Part shown: positions 36,516-45,587 of the stretch, one piece after another | Layout: the number at the start of each line of letters is the position of its first letter | Position numbering within the stretch: the stretch's first letter is position 1 | Assembly (NCBI RefSeq): GCF_045528445.1 | Contig: NZ_JBGQQU010000011.1 | Span: 14,029 to 78,028, forward strand | Origin: Desemzia sp045528445 | Lineage (GTDB): Bacteria; Bacillota; Bacilli; Lactobacillales; Carnobacteriaceae | DNA length: 64,000 nt | Direction: 5' to 3' | Notes under the pieces: model-generated | Told to the model about the DNA's origin: nothing | Databases searched by the model: none | Seen by the model: only the letters and a program-made list of their open reading frames with translations | Made by a program: the position numbers and the translations under genes

Positions 36516-36530
36516 TTTGTTTCTTCCTTT

Positions 36531-37436
36531 CTACGAGGTGATGCCATGAATCTGTTGTAATCTCCAGTTTTGAATATCTTTAGGGTAGTCTGCTATCAGA
36601 ACAATTCTTTCTTTTAAGAACGGATGATAAAAAGACAGCTCTCGACAATGCAGAGCTTGCCTTTGAACACACTTATTTTCTTTTCCTCCGTATAATGAAT
36701 CCCCCATCAATGGAAAACCTACTGAACTAAAATGGACTCTAATTTGATGTGTACGTCCTGTATGCAGTTGGATGTCAACTAAAGTATTTTTTTCAAATTC
36801 TTCCTTTACCCAATACTCCGTTAAAGCTGGTTTGCCACTTTCATGGACTCTCCGTGTAATAATAGAATCACTTGTACGGGCGATTGGTGCGTCTATATGT
36901 CCATGCTGCTTTTTTAAGTGCCCAGATATGATGGCAGTATATTTTTTTATGACTCGTTTATCTCTCAGCTCTTGATCAATCAGTGCATGAGCGTAGCGAT
37001 GTTTAGCGAAAAACATCAAACCTGATGTATCGCGATCCAACCGTGAAACGATATGAATCACTTTATTCGGGTATTCTTTTTGATTAAAATATCCTTTTAC
37101 TCGATTAGCCATGGTATCTTTTGGATGGACGTTCGAAGGAATAGAAGCTACTCCTGCTGGTTTATTGACAATCAAAAAGTGATCGTCTTCAAACGCGATA
37201 TCTATTGGCAGATCCGAGGGTTCGATATTAGGCGTTCCTTCATCATCCGGAACGGTGATTTGTATATGATCATTAAATGACAGCTTATAAATAGACTTTG
37301 TTTCTTTCTGATTGACTTCTATTTTGCCGCCTTGAAATTTCACTTGAGCCAACAAGCCTTTAGAAACACCTTGCTGTTTTAAAAAAGTTTTTACTTGCAT
37401 CGGTTCTTTTTCTTTGTATTGCCAACTAAACATCAT
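36531..37436 (-). CDS. RluA/RluD family pseudouridine synthase
   Basis: This 301-residue enzyme isomerises uridine to pseudouridine in rRNA. It has an S4-like N-terminal region (KTFLKQQGVSKGLLAQVKFQGGKIEVNQ) and the catalytic motif HIVSRLDRDTSGLM, with the aspartate of RLDRD. LHTGRTHQIRVHF follows later. Of the tandem ATG codons at 37436 and 37433, the first is closer to the AGGAG site. It overlaps nadK by 11 bases. The exact target position, one of those made by RluD-like enzymes, is not readable. Confidence 0.93.
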   Translation of the reverse strand: MMFSWQYKEKEPMQVKTFLKQQGVSKGLLAQVKFQGGKIEVNQKETKSIYKLSFNDHIQITVPDDEGTPNIEPSDLPIDIAFEDDHFLIVNKPAGVASIPSNVHPKDTMANRVKGYFNQKEYPNKVIHIVSRLDRDTSGLMFFAKHRYAHALIDQELRDKRVIKKYTAIISGHLKKQHGHIDAPIARTSDSIITRRVHESGKPALTEYWVKEEFEKNTLVDIQLHTGRTHQIRVHFSSVGFPLMGDSLYGGKENKCVQRQALHCRELSFYHPFLKERIVLIADYPKDIQNWRLQQIHGITS

Positions 37437-38238
37437 ACTTTTGTTTCGCTCCTAAAAATCCTGCTTCTACGCGGTTCCAAAAATGGGTATGGCGGTAGCG
37501 TGCAAAATGTATTCTTTCTTCAGCCACACGATAAGACAATTCTACGATGTTTTTCTCTGAAGAGGTGAGGTGATCAATCGTTAACACAAATCCTTCAGAA
37601 GTTACTGGTTTTAACGTCAACCATTCATCTGTAGGGATAATCATCGGTGAACTTAATGTGCGAAATACGCGATTGTTTATCGAAGCTATTTCTGCGATTT
37701 GGATAGCATTGATTCTGGGATGAATAACAGCTCCCCCAACAGATTTATTGTATCCAGTCGATCCTGTAGGTGTTGAAACACACATTCCGTCACCTCTAAA
37801 ACGTTCAAAAAATTCATCCTTAATATAAACATCACAGACCATCGTACCATCAACACGCTTAATGGCAGATTCATTCAATGCTAAAAAGTGAGAAGGTTCT
37901 TTACGGCTTTGGTAAGTTGCGGACACATCTAGTAAAGGATAGCTCACACTTTCACCTTTATCTCTGATCAAACTTTCCACAAGTTCTTTGATTTCAAAGT
38001 CTCGCCAATCCGTATAGAACCCTAAGTGTCCAGTATGCACCCCTACAAATCGAACTTGATTCAACATATGGGCATAGCGGTGAAAAGCAGACAACAATGT
38101 CCCATCTCCTCCTACTGTTACGACTACATCTGGATTTTTATTGTCTAATTTCAAACCAGCTTTTAAAGCTAATTCACGAAATTGTTTTACTAATGCAACT
38201 GATTTTTCACTCTCATTACTTACAATCCCTATATTCAC
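37426..38238 (-). CDS. nadK: NAD kinase
   Basis: NadK phosphorylates NAD to NADP. The protein has the hallmark VVTVGGDGTLLSAFH (GGDG motif), ALNESAIKR and TPTGSTGYNKSVGG. The GTG at 38238 is the supported start, giving 270 residues: AAGGAGG lies 7 bases upstream. The longer frame from 38259 would begin with TTG and have this ribosome binding site inside the coding sequence. It follows relQ by about 70 bp and overlaps rluD by 11 bases. Confidence 0.96.
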   Translation of the reverse strand: MNIGIVSNESEKSVALVKQFRELALKAGLKLDNKNPDVVVTVGGDGTLLSAFHRYAHMLNQVRFVGVHTGHLGFYTDWRDFEIKELVESLIRDKGESVSYPLLDVSATYQSRKEPSHFLALNESAIKRVDGTMVCDVYIKDEFFERFRGDGMCVSTPTGSTGYNKSVGGAVIHPRINAIQIAEIASINNRVFRTLSSPMIIPTDEWLTLKPVTSEGFVLTIDHLTSSEKNIVELSYRVAEERIHFARYRHTHFWNRVEAGFLGAKQKYDV

Positions 38239-38307
38239 AGTTGACCTCCTTATGTCCAATTATTTTGTGACTGTCGGTGCTTATCCTATAAGAATTTCAG
38301 ACACATT

Positions 38308-38895
38308 TTATCGTATTTCTTCTCTGATTTGCGACATCTCTTCATCCAATCTGAATGCTGCTTCAGCTGCTCTTTCAAGACGAGATCTAAGCTCTTCAGG
38401 TAAATCATCTTGGTATTTATAGTTTAACGAATGCTCAATAGTCGCCCAAAAATTCATCGCCAACGTTCGAATTTGGATTTCCACTAAGATGTTTTTTTCC
38501 CCATCTATCAACTGAACAGGATACTCTATAATAATATGATACGAGCGGTAGCCGCTATCTTTTTTGTGTAAAATATAATCTTTTTCTTCTATAATCGTCA
38601 TATCTTTTCGTTTTTGAATCAACGCTACTATATCGTGAATATCGTCTACAAATTGGCACATTATACGCAATCCAGCAATGTCTTGCATTTCATTTTCTAA
38701 ATTTTCAAACGAAATGTTCCGCAATTCCATTTTACCTAAAATACTGTCAACTGGTTTGACCCTGCCAGTGACAAATTCTATTGGATTATGCATATTTTCT
38801 GCATGGTATTGTCTCCGCAATCCTCTTAGTTTCACTTTCAACTCTTCTACAGCTTGTGAATAAGGAGATAAAAATTCAGTCCAATTTTCAATCAT
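38308..38895 (-). CDS. relQ: Small alarmone synthetase RelQ
   Basis: RelQ (SAS1, YjbM) makes (p)ppGpp or pGpp without a hydrolase domain and forms a tetramer. The 195-residue protein matches the synthetase-only family: DIAGLRIMCQFVDDI, KDSGYRSYHIIIEYP with the catalytic region, and the C-terminal helix EEMSQIREEIR. The relQ-nadK-rluD-mgtE order is conserved in Firmicutes. The gene is divergent from the CYTH-domain gene, also a usual partner. Confidence 0.95.
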   Translation of the reverse strand: MIENWTEFLSPYSQAVEELKVKLRGLRRQYHAENMHNPIEFVTGRVKPVDSILGKMELRNISFENLENEMQDIAGLRIMCQFVDDIHDIVALIQKRKDMTIIEEKDYILHKKDSGYRSYHIIIEYPVQLIDGEKNILVEIQIRTLAMNFWATIEHSLNYKYQDDLPEELRSRLERAAEAAFRLDEEMSQIREEIR

Positions 38896-39059
38896 AGCAA
38901 CAACCTTCTTTATCGTTCTTGTCTTTTAAGCTTTCATAAGCTTCCAATAATATTAGTTTACCATATTTTGAATTAAAGAAGAAACTTCGCGTAGCCTTAT
39001 TCTATGTTAAACTAATTTAGATAGCAAAACCTGACTAGAGATATGAAGGAGAGTTTATA

Positions 39060-39638
39060 ATGAGCGAAGAACTAGAAATTGAATTTAAAAATCTATTGAC
39101 TGAAACTGAATATTTATCTTTACTCCATTCGCTAGGAGCCAAACAATCCGATTTTTTCACTCAAGAAAATTATTATTTTGATACTCCTACTGAGGCATTG
39201 AAAACTTTGAATGCCGGACTTAGAATACGGATTTTACCGTTTGCAGCAGAATTGACGTTAAAGACTCCCTATGGACTTCACTTATTGGAAACCACAGATA
39301 ACTTAACACTCGCTGAAGCTTCTCATCACATCACCAACCACACGATCAAAGCAGATGGAGCTGTAGGAACTAAGCTTTCTGAATTAGGAGTGGGCGTGAA
39401 CGATCTCTATTGCTTTGGTTCTTTAAAGACTGTCCGATTTGAAAAAAAAGTTCCTGAAGGATTGATCGTCTTGGACAAAAGTTCGTATGTTGGCAAAACT
39501 GACTATGAATTGGAGTATGAAGCACCTGATCATGAAAGCGGAATAGCCTTTTTTAATGCCTTTTTAACCAAGAATCACCTTTCGAGAAGAATCGGAAAAA
39601 ACAAAATAGCTCGTATGAAAGATGCCTTAAATAATTAA
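39060..39638 (+). CDS. CYTH domain protein (YjbK-like triphosphatase)
   Basis: This 192-residue protein of the CYTH/triphosphate-tunnel family starts with the signature ELEIEFK (ExExK) at residues 3-9. The tunnel strands follow with RIRILPFAAELTLKTP and YELEYEAPDHESG. Such enzymes hydrolyse inorganic tripolyphosphate or related triphosphates; the substrate is not proven here. GAAGGAG precedes the ATG. It is divergent from relQ and upstream of spxH, the same trio as yjbK-yjbM-yjbH in Bacillus. Confidence 0.93.
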   Translation: MSEELEIEFKNLLTETEYLSLLHSLGAKQSDFFTQENYYFDTPTEALKTLNAGLRIRILPFAAELTLKTPYGLHLLETTDNLTLAEASHHITNHTIKADGAVGTKLSELGVGVNDLYCFGSLKTVRFEKKVPEGLIVLDKSSYVGKTDYELEYEAPDHESGIAFFNAFLTKNHLSRRIGKNKIARMKDALNN

Positions 39639-39837
39639 TTGTCAAAACTTGTGACTTCATCAAAGCATTGGTATATCGGTACTTTACCAATAATTGTGGC
39701 AAGTTTGTTACAAGGCTGACAACTTTTTTCAAAAATCAGTTCAGTCAATTACTATTTTTCTTCTATTTTTGATAAAGTGTCTATGTTGCCACAAAGAGTA
39801 GGCACAAACAAAAATATAAAATGTAAGGTGAAGATGA

Positions 39838-40476
39838 ATGCTTACTACAAACCAAGTGATTGAATTTTATTTATTTATTAACCCTATGGACAAAGACAGT
39901 TTTGAAAACATCCAAAATATATTAACCTTTACAAAAACGAGACAAGAAAAAGTCAAATTGCACATTTTGCCGCTTTTAAATTTACCAAGTTTTAATCACT
40001 TTATGTACAAAAACAATCTATCAGAAAAAGATTTGGATATGAGAAATCAATTATTCTCTCAAACTTACGATATGTGTTTAACTTTTATTGCTGCTTCCAT
40101 GCAAGGCAAGAAAAAAGGACGCAATTTTTTATTGCATTTACAAGAAGCCCTATTTGACCAAAACCGTTCTTATTCTGAACAATTGATTCTAGAAATTGCA
40201 GAACAAACAAAAGTCGATATTCCAATGTTCATTGAAGACAAAGCATCTGACTTTGTAAAAGCAACTTTCTCTTCTGATCAAAAAGTTGCTCGTGAAATGA
40301 ACGTTGAAACTACTCCTTCTTGTGTGATGTTTAATGATTCTATGTATGAATATGGTTTATTATTAGAAAACAAAGTTTCTTACTCATTATTGAATAACTT
40401 ATATTCTATTGCTCCAAATCAATTGGATACGGTTATTGAAAAAAATATTTTTCCAACATTAAGAGTGTTAAACTAA
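39838..40476 (+). CDS. spxH: ClpXP adaptor SpxH (YjbH)
   Basis: This is a DsbA-family protein of 212 residues that, in Bacillus and Staphylococcus, delivers Spx to ClpXP. The N-terminal thioredoxin-like strand IEFYLFINPMD lacks the CxxC active site, in line with an adaptor role rather than oxidase activity. The VETTPSCVMFNDS segment near residue 155 corresponds to the cis-Pro region. Its probable client gene spxA lies about 4.5 kb to the right. Confidence 0.85.
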   Translation: MLTTNQVIEFYLFINPMDKDSFENIQNILTFTKTRQEKVKLHILPLLNLPSFNHFMYKNNLSEKDLDMRNQLFSQTYDMCLTFIAASMQGKKKGRNFLLHLQEALFDQNRSYSEQLILEIAEQTKVDIPMFIEDKASDFVKATFSSDQKVAREMNVETTPSCVMFNDSMYEYGLLLENKVSYSLLNNLYSIAPNQLDTVIEKNIFPTLRVLN

Positions 40477-40518
40477 TCCATTATTCCACTAGAACTGTTT
40501 CTTGCTATAATTCTTCGC

Positions 40519-40551
40519 AGACTTTGATTTAGCCAATCGAAGTCTTTTTTT
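40519..40551 (+). terminator. Terminator after spxH
   Basis: AGACTTTGATT and AATCGAAGTCT form an 11-bp stem with one mismatch and a 5-base loop, followed by seven T residues on the plus strand. Confidence 0.85.
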
Positions 40552-40556
40552 ATTCT

Positions 40557-40594
40557 TCAAAAAAAGGATTGAGACAAGTATCTCAATCCTTTTT
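40557..40594 (-). terminator. Terminator after pepF
   Basis: A 14-bp stem (AAAAAGGATTGAGA with its complement, 6-base loop) is followed by T residues on the minus strand. Confidence 0.88.
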
Positions 40595-40627
40595 AATATC
40601 TATTTTAGTTATCATCAGTAAAAAAAC

Positions 40628-42451
40628 TTATTCCTCATTCTTCAGTTCTTTGACTAATGCTTCTAATTCATTTAAGCGTCTTTCAAAGACGTTCATGGCT
40701 TTTTGAATGTATTCTTTTTCTGTCATGTCTACGCCGGCTTTTTTCATCACTTCGATCGGGTAATCACTATTTCCGGATTTTAGATAAGTTAAGTATTTAT
40801 CTAATGCTCCTTCTTCTCCATGAATGATTTTATCTGCTAAAGCTGTAGCTGCAGAGAAACCAGTAGAATATTGGTAAACATAATAATTGTAGTAGAAATG
40901 GGGTATTCTAGACCACTCATAAGCAATTTCCGGATCTTTCTCAACTGCAGGTCCATAATAACGAGCATTTAAATCCCCATAATAATTGGTTAAGAATTCT
41001 GCCGTTAAAGGTGTCCCCTTTCTGGCTTCTTCATGGATTGTATGTTCGAATTCAGCAAATTGAGTTTGGCGGAAGACAGTTCCTTTAAAACCATCTAAAT
41101 AATGGTTTAAAATGTAGATACGGTCTTTAGGATCCGTAACAGTTTGAAGTAAATATTCAGTTAAAATATTTTCATTTGTTGTAGAAGCAATCTCTGCTAA
41201 GAAAATAGAGTAATCTCCATAAACATACGGTTGGTTATCTCGCGTAAAGTAGCTGTGAGCACTATGTCCTAACTCATGAACTAATGTGTATAAATTGTTT
41301 AACGAATCATGCCAGTTCAATAAGATATATGGATTAGTAGTATATGCTCCCGAAGAGTATGCTCCACTACGTTTTCCGCTATTTTCAACAACATCGATCC
41401 AACGATTTTTAAAAGCTTCTTCTAATACAGATTTATACTCTTCTCCTAATGGTTGAAGAGCTTTCATCGTTTCTTCTTTGGCTTCTTCATAGCTGTACTT
41501 GATTCCAGCTTCACCAGTAATTGGTGTATACATATCGTACATGTGTAATTTATCTAAACCAAGCAACTCTTTTCTAAGAGCCACATAGCGATGCAGTAAT
41601 GGCAAGTTTTCTCCTACAACTTCCAATAAGTTATCATGTACCGATTCAGGAATATGATTGTTTGCTAAAGCTGATTCACGTGCTGAACCATAATTGTGTA
41701 CTTTAGCATTGTAGTTGTGGTATTTCACATTAGATCCTAATGTACTCGCAAAAGTATTTTTTAGTCCTTGGTACACTTCATACAATTTTTTAAATGCTTG
41801 CTCACGAACAGAACGATTGGTGCTCTCTAACAATTCTCCAAAGACTCCATGAGATAGCTGCACGTCTTCTCCGTTTTCATCTTTGATCACAGGAAATTGG
41901 ATATCCGCATTGTTTAAGACGCTAAACGTTTTGCTTGAAGCTCCAAAAATTTCACTTGCACCAGCCAATAATGCTTCTTCATTAGCCGATAGAACATGGG
42001 CACGATTGTCTGTCATTTGATTGATAAAGTGACGGTATAACTCTAAGTCTTTGTTCTCATCAAAATAACTAGATAATTGAGCTTCAGGCAGCTCCAACAC
42101 TTCAGGTTCGAACCAAGCCATCGCTTCCCCTGCTTTTGACGCCAATAAAGATGCTGAATCATACATTCCTTGATATTGAGAATCCGCTGTATCTTGATCA
42201 TTTTTCAAATGCGCATAAACATAAACAGTCTCCAATTGATTAGAAACAGCTAACAAGGTCTCTATAGCTTGTTGAAAAGTTTCAGCATTCTCTTGCAATC
42301 TTCCTTTATAACTGGTGATGTTAGCTAGACTGGACTCTACTTGTTGATAAGCTTTTTCAAATTCAGTATCTGTTTGAAAAATAACCGTTAAATCCCACGT
42401 TAATTCCTCAGGTATTTCGTTTCTTTTTGGTAATTTGTTTGTCTCACTCAT
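40628..42451 (-). CDS. pepF: Oligoendopeptidase F
   Basis: PepF is a cytoplasmic zinc metallopeptidase of family M3 that cleaves medium-length peptides. The 607-residue protein has the zinc motif LVHELGHSAHSYF (HExxH, about residue 386) and the downstream ligand region FLAEIASTTNENIL. The ATG at 42451 has AGGAGG 7 bases upstream; a 14-codon extension to 42493 lacks one. It follows coiA by about 95 bp, the coiA-pepF order typical of Lactobacillales. Confidence 0.96.
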   Translation of the reverse strand: MSETNKLPKRNEIPEELTWDLTVIFQTDTEFEKAYQQVESSLANITSYKGRLQENAETFQQAIETLLAVSNQLETVYVYAHLKNDQDTADSQYQGMYDSASLLASKAGEAMAWFEPEVLELPEAQLSSYFDENKDLELYRHFINQMTDNRAHVLSANEEALLAGASEIFGASSKTFSVLNNADIQFPVIKDENGEDVQLSHGVFGELLESTNRSVREQAFKKLYEVYQGLKNTFASTLGSNVKYHNYNAKVHNYGSARESALANNHIPESVHDNLLEVVGENLPLLHRYVALRKELLGLDKLHMYDMYTPITGEAGIKYSYEEAKEETMKALQPLGEEYKSVLEEAFKNRWIDVVENSGKRSGAYSSGAYTTNPYILLNWHDSLNNLYTLVHELGHSAHSYFTRDNQPYVYGDYSIFLAEIASTTNENILTEYLLQTVTDPKDRIYILNHYLDGFKGTVFRQTQFAEFEHTIHEEARKGTPLTAEFLTNYYGDLNARYYGPAVEKDPEIAYEWSRIPHFYYNYYVYQYSTGFSAATALADKIIHGEEGALDKYLTYLKSGNSDYPIEVMKKAGVDMTEKEYIQKAMNVFERRLNELEALVKELKNEE

Positions 42452-42545
42452 GACATGACCTCCTAAATTTTCATCACTTTTTAATCTTACCATAATTTTC
42501 TTATAAATGAAGTCTCATCATTTAATTTTCATCCTTTTTTAGTTT

Positions 42546-43739
42546 TCATACCATTCGCTTCAAAGTCAGCACTTCTTTTTTTAAATCCATTTTTTCGAAA
42601 TCTTCTAGTTTTTCTCTTTCATTCCGATAATAATGAGGTGTTCTAAGAATGATCCATTCCGTTGCCGAAAGAGATGCAAGCAATTTATTTTCCACCAAAC
42701 AAAACAAATACTGATACAGATAAGCTTCTTTGGCATTATCTAGTAGACAAGGAGAATGGAAAAATTCAATTTCTTTTTGGTGTTTCATCTCATCTATTTT
42801 CTCCTCAATGTCTTTTTTTGAAAGGACAGCTCCTACCCCTTTTCCTTCAATCCATTCTAATACGATAAATTTCCAAAAATGCGGAATAGTCCTGATCAGT
42901 ATTTCATTTTTGATTGGCAGATAAACTTCTCGTGGTAAAGAAATAAGAGATTGTCCATGATAATAAATGTATTTTTGAAATTCTACCATTTTTGGATTTT
43001 GATAAATGCGACCTTTGACTAAATATTCATGACTTTTGGTAAAGGAAAAATCACTCTCTTTCTGTTTCTTAAACGGATTTAAATATTTTATGGAATCGTC
43101 AAATGAGAAAGTTAGTTTATCTAAGGGTATATTCTGCTTTTGATATCGAGGATACTGACCCGGTTGACATAAAGAAATACGAAAGCAGACTTCAATTCCT
43201 CTTTTCTCAACATTCAAGCTTACATAATAGAGACCAAGCAACTGTCTGTATCTCAGGAAAAGTTGTTGGAATGGAGTCAATCTTTTTCTCAACTGGAATT
43301 TACTGCCTGTAATCCAGATTACTTCATATCCATTCTTCTGGTACCCTTCAGTTCGCTCAATCATTTTTTCCATTGATAGAGAACTGCATTGAAATTCTAT
43401 TGCAACAGGGTGTTGACTAGTCGGCCAAATCAGTAAATCAGGTCTTTGTTTCAATTCAGGCAAATAGGCTTCTAACTGGCACGGTATATTCTGTTTTTTA
43501 AACCAATCATACAACAATTTCTTCCCTGACAAATGTTCTTCAGTTTCTCCTTCTGAAAAAACCGAACAATTATTTTGGGTATAATGCGCAAAATGAGCTT
43601 GCATAAGTTTGCCTTTTTTCAAAAAAACAGCTTCACGACAGCCCGGACAAAAAAAAGCTGCTTCTGTTTCTTTTTCCTTTCCTTTTTCGACTTGATCCGC
43701 AGTAACGTGACAATTTTTTGCATCCAATGCTACAAACAT
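42546..43739 (-). CDS. coiA: Competence protein CoiA
   Basis: CoiA promotes recombination of incoming DNA during natural transformation. The 397-residue protein has an N-terminal zinc-like motif (FFCPGCREAVFLKKG), HFAH, and then a PD-(D/E)xK nuclease core in which RPDLLI and AIEFQCSSL hold the acidic and catalytic residues. AAGGAG precedes the ATG. The upstream region shares a promoter-like motif with yqeG and lacks a -35 hexamer. No other competence genes are in the window. Confidence 0.9.
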   Translation of the reverse strand: MFVALDAKNCHVTADQVEKGKEKETEAAFFCPGCREAVFLKKGKLMQAHFAHYTQNNCSVFSEGETEEHLSGKKLLYDWFKKQNIPCQLEAYLPELKQRPDLLIWPTSQHPVAIEFQCSSLSMEKMIERTEGYQKNGYEVIWITGSKFQLRKRLTPFQQLFLRYRQLLGLYYVSLNVEKRGIEVCFRISLCQPGQYPRYQKQNIPLDKLTFSFDDSIKYLNPFKKQKESDFSFTKSHEYLVKGRIYQNPKMVEFQKYIYYHGQSLISLPREVYLPIKNEILIRTIPHFWKFIVLEWIEGKGVGAVLSKKDIEEKIDEMKHQKEIEFFHSPCLLDNAKEAYLYQYLFCLVENKLLASLSATEWIILRTPHYYRNEREKLEDFEKMDLKKEVLTLKRMV

Positions 43740-43778
43740 ACCTATACACTCCTTAGTTGCGACTAGTTTATTTCTTAT

Positions 43779-43807
43779 ACTATACGCAAAAAAGAAGAAT
43801 TTTTTTT
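43779..43807 (-). promoter_or_regulatory. Putative coiA promoter with unusual upstream motif
   Basis: TATAGT (43779-43784) is preceded on the minus strand by CTTCTTTTTTGCG, but no -35 hexamer is seen at the right distance. The same CTTTTTTGCGTATA block occurs in the yqeG promoter. A T-run followed by a CG-containing -10 recalls competence sigma-factor (ComX) promoters, whose box is TACGAATA in streptococci. The match is not exact. Confidence 0.4.
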
Positions 43808-43812
43808 AAGGT

Positions 43813-43854
43813 AAAAAAAAATAAGATAAACTAAAGTAGCTTTGTCTTATTTTT
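43813..43854 (-). terminator. Terminator after mecA
   Basis: AATAAGA pairs with TCTTATT around a partly paired loop, and nine T residues follow on the minus strand, about 20 bp past the mecA stop codon. Confidence 0.75.
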
Positions 43855-43873
43855 CTCTTTATTCTATTTTCTG

Positions 43874-44563
43874 TTAATTGAAATAGTAGCGCGTTAATTC
43901 TAATGCACTTTTTTCCATGATTCTTTTTCCGTACTCTTCCAAAATACTGCTTGTAACAGTTGTATGTTTAGCAAATTCCAGTACCAATGCTAATTCACGA
44001 TCTGGGTTTTCAACTGGCATCTCTTCTGTAAAAAACACCAATTCTAGATAATAATGATCCTTGTAGAAATAAACATTTGATACACCATTTTCTAAATACA
44101 ACATTCTAGACAACCCAATAAAATCTTCAAACTCTTCGAATTCAAATACAAACTCTTTGGTTCGTTTGGTAATATCATTTAGATATGAATCAATTTCATC
44201 GATCTCTTCAATCTCATCTATCTCATTTTCTAGATTATCACCCGTTATTTTATTTTGAATGTACTGAGCCATATCCTCTCTGCTGAAACCATCAGCAGTT
44301 GATAAATCTAAATGGTCAGTCGATGGATTATCCTTACTGATGTATAGTTCCAGACCGCTTCCTTTTGGCAAAACCTGAAAGGTAATGGCATCAGATTCAT
44401 GGAACTGTTCATCAATATCCACCTCTTCTAAAATACTATAAAAGAAATGTTCAATTTGTTTACGGTTACCTAACAGATCTAAAAATTTAATTCCTCTTGC
44501 TTCCAAATCAGAGTGCTCAATTTCTACTCGTATGGTGTCCTCATCAATTCGTTCCATATCCAT
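43874..44563 (-). CDS. mecA: Adaptor protein MecA
   Basis: MecA recruits substrates, in Bacillus ComK and in streptococci ComX, to ClpC for degradation by ClpP. The 229-residue protein starts MDMERIDEDTIRVEIEHSDLEARGI, as in the family. An acidic linker (ENEIDEIEEIDEID, about residues 112-125) joins it to the C-terminal ClpC-binding domain that begins EFVFEFEEFEDFI. It lies between spxA and coiA and has its own terminator. A role in limiting competence is inferred from the family. Confidence 0.93.
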   Translation of the reverse strand: MDMERIDEDTIRVEIEHSDLEARGIKFLDLLGNRKQIEHFFYSILEEVDIDEQFHESDAITFQVLPKGSGLELYISKDNPSTDHLDLSTADGFSREDMAQYIQNKITGDNLENEIDEIEEIDEIDSYLNDITKRTKEFVFEFEEFEDFIGLSRMLYLENGVSNVYFYKDHYYLELVFFTEEMPVENPDRELALVLEFAKHTTVTSSILEEYGKRIMEKSALELTRYYFN

Positions 44564-44689
44564 AGTCTTACACCTACTTTCTATGCAATTCTAAAGAATT
44601 GCTGGCTAAAAAGCTCAATTATCTTATAAATTTATTGTATAGTAAAATATCTAAATGTAAAGTCAAAAATCTGAATTCAGCTTTGAATG

Positions 44690-44731
44690 ATATAAAAAGA
44701 GCCAGCCCAATTAATTTGGCACCAGCTCTTT
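44690..44731 (-). terminator. Terminator after spxA
   Basis: The outer stem AAAGAGC/GCTCTTT and inner CCAA/TTGG are followed by TTTTTATATC on the minus strand, before mecA. Confidence 0.75.
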
Positions 44732-44813
44732 AAGTTTTTTAATTCGTTATATCTCACGTAAATTTATGGTAGCTAACAGCACGTATTGATCTTCTTCTTT
44801 TGAGTCGATCTAT

Positions 44814-45212
44814 TCAAATGCCTGCAATGATTTGAGCTTTTTGCAATTCTAATGCACGAACTTCTCTTGGTAAGAAACGACGAATTTCATCTTCGTTGTA
44901 TCCAACTTGCAATCTCTTTTCATCTACCATAATCGGACGACGTAATAAACCTGGATTATCTTGGATAAGATTAAATAATTCTTGTAAAGTCATATCTTCT
45001 AAATCCACATTTAACTCTTGGAAAGCTTTTGAACGAGTGGAAATGATTTCTTCTGTACCGTCTTCTGTCATACGTAAAATAGATTTTATTTCTGTAATCG
45101 TTAATCCTTCAGAAAAAATATTTCTTTCTACATAAGGAATGTCATTTTCTTCTAACCATGCTCTTGCCTTTCTACATGAAGTGCAGCTGGGTGATGTAAA
45201 TAATGTAACCAT
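44814..45212 (-). CDS. spxA: Transcriptional regulator Spx
   Basis: Spx binds the RNA polymerase alpha subunit and redirects transcription under thiol stress. The 132-residue ArsC-like protein has the redox switch SCTSC (Cys10 and Cys13) and the RRPIMVDEKRLQVGYNEDEIR segment typical of Spx. A well-formed promoter lies at 45280-45308. SpxH (39838) and Clp machinery genes in the window make up its control circuit in related species. Confidence 0.96.
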   Translation of the reverse strand: MVTLFTSPSCTSCRKARAWLEENDIPYVERNIFSEGLTITEIKSILRMTEDGTEEIISTRSKAFQELNVDLEDMTLQELFNLIQDNPGLLRRPIMVDEKRLQVGYNEDEIRRFLPREVRALELQKAQIIAGI

Positions 45213-45279
45213 ATGTATCTCTCCTTTTGCGTTTCTCTATTTTCTTGGTCTGTTCCTCAATTACTACCTTACAACAAAT

Positions 45280-45336
45280 AGTATAACGAACTAAGTTTCT
45301 AAAGTCTACCCTTTTTTGACATCTTTTTGTCAAAAA
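45280..45336 (-). promoter_or_regulatory. spxA promoter with upstream inverted repeat
   Basis: TAGACT (45303-45308) and TATACT (45280-45285) are separated by 17 bases on the minus strand, about 70 bases before spxA. Directly upstream of the -35 lies an inverted repeat with arms TTTTTGACA and TGTCAAAAA (45312-45336), a possible activator or repressor site. Confidence 0.6.
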
Positions 45337-45587
45337 TTGTTTTTTTTTTTGTGTCTTTTTGGTAAAAATAATTCGTCAGTTCACATTTTTCATTAAAAAC
45401 CCCTTTAGAATAAGAGTTATACTTTATTTATGTATATTTATAATAATTATAAATAAGTATTAATTTCATTTTAAACTGCTTTATAAGTTTGTATTATTCA
45501 CTTTAGCAATGTGTTAAAATAAAGGCATTGCTGTCACTAATCGGCAATGGATTAGAACATCATTTTAATTTTACGAGGAGACTTATA
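45337..45587. other. A/T-rich intergenic region left of the DUF3899-like gene
   Basis: This stretch between spxA and the DUF3899-like gene contains a 12-base T run, several long A/T tracts and the ribosome binding site of the next gene. No further gene or repeat is visible. Confidence 0.55.

Noticed and set aside
35154..36530. M-box magnesium riboswitch for mgtE
   Set aside because: mgtE follows rluD by 15 bp within an operon, so there is no room for a leader.
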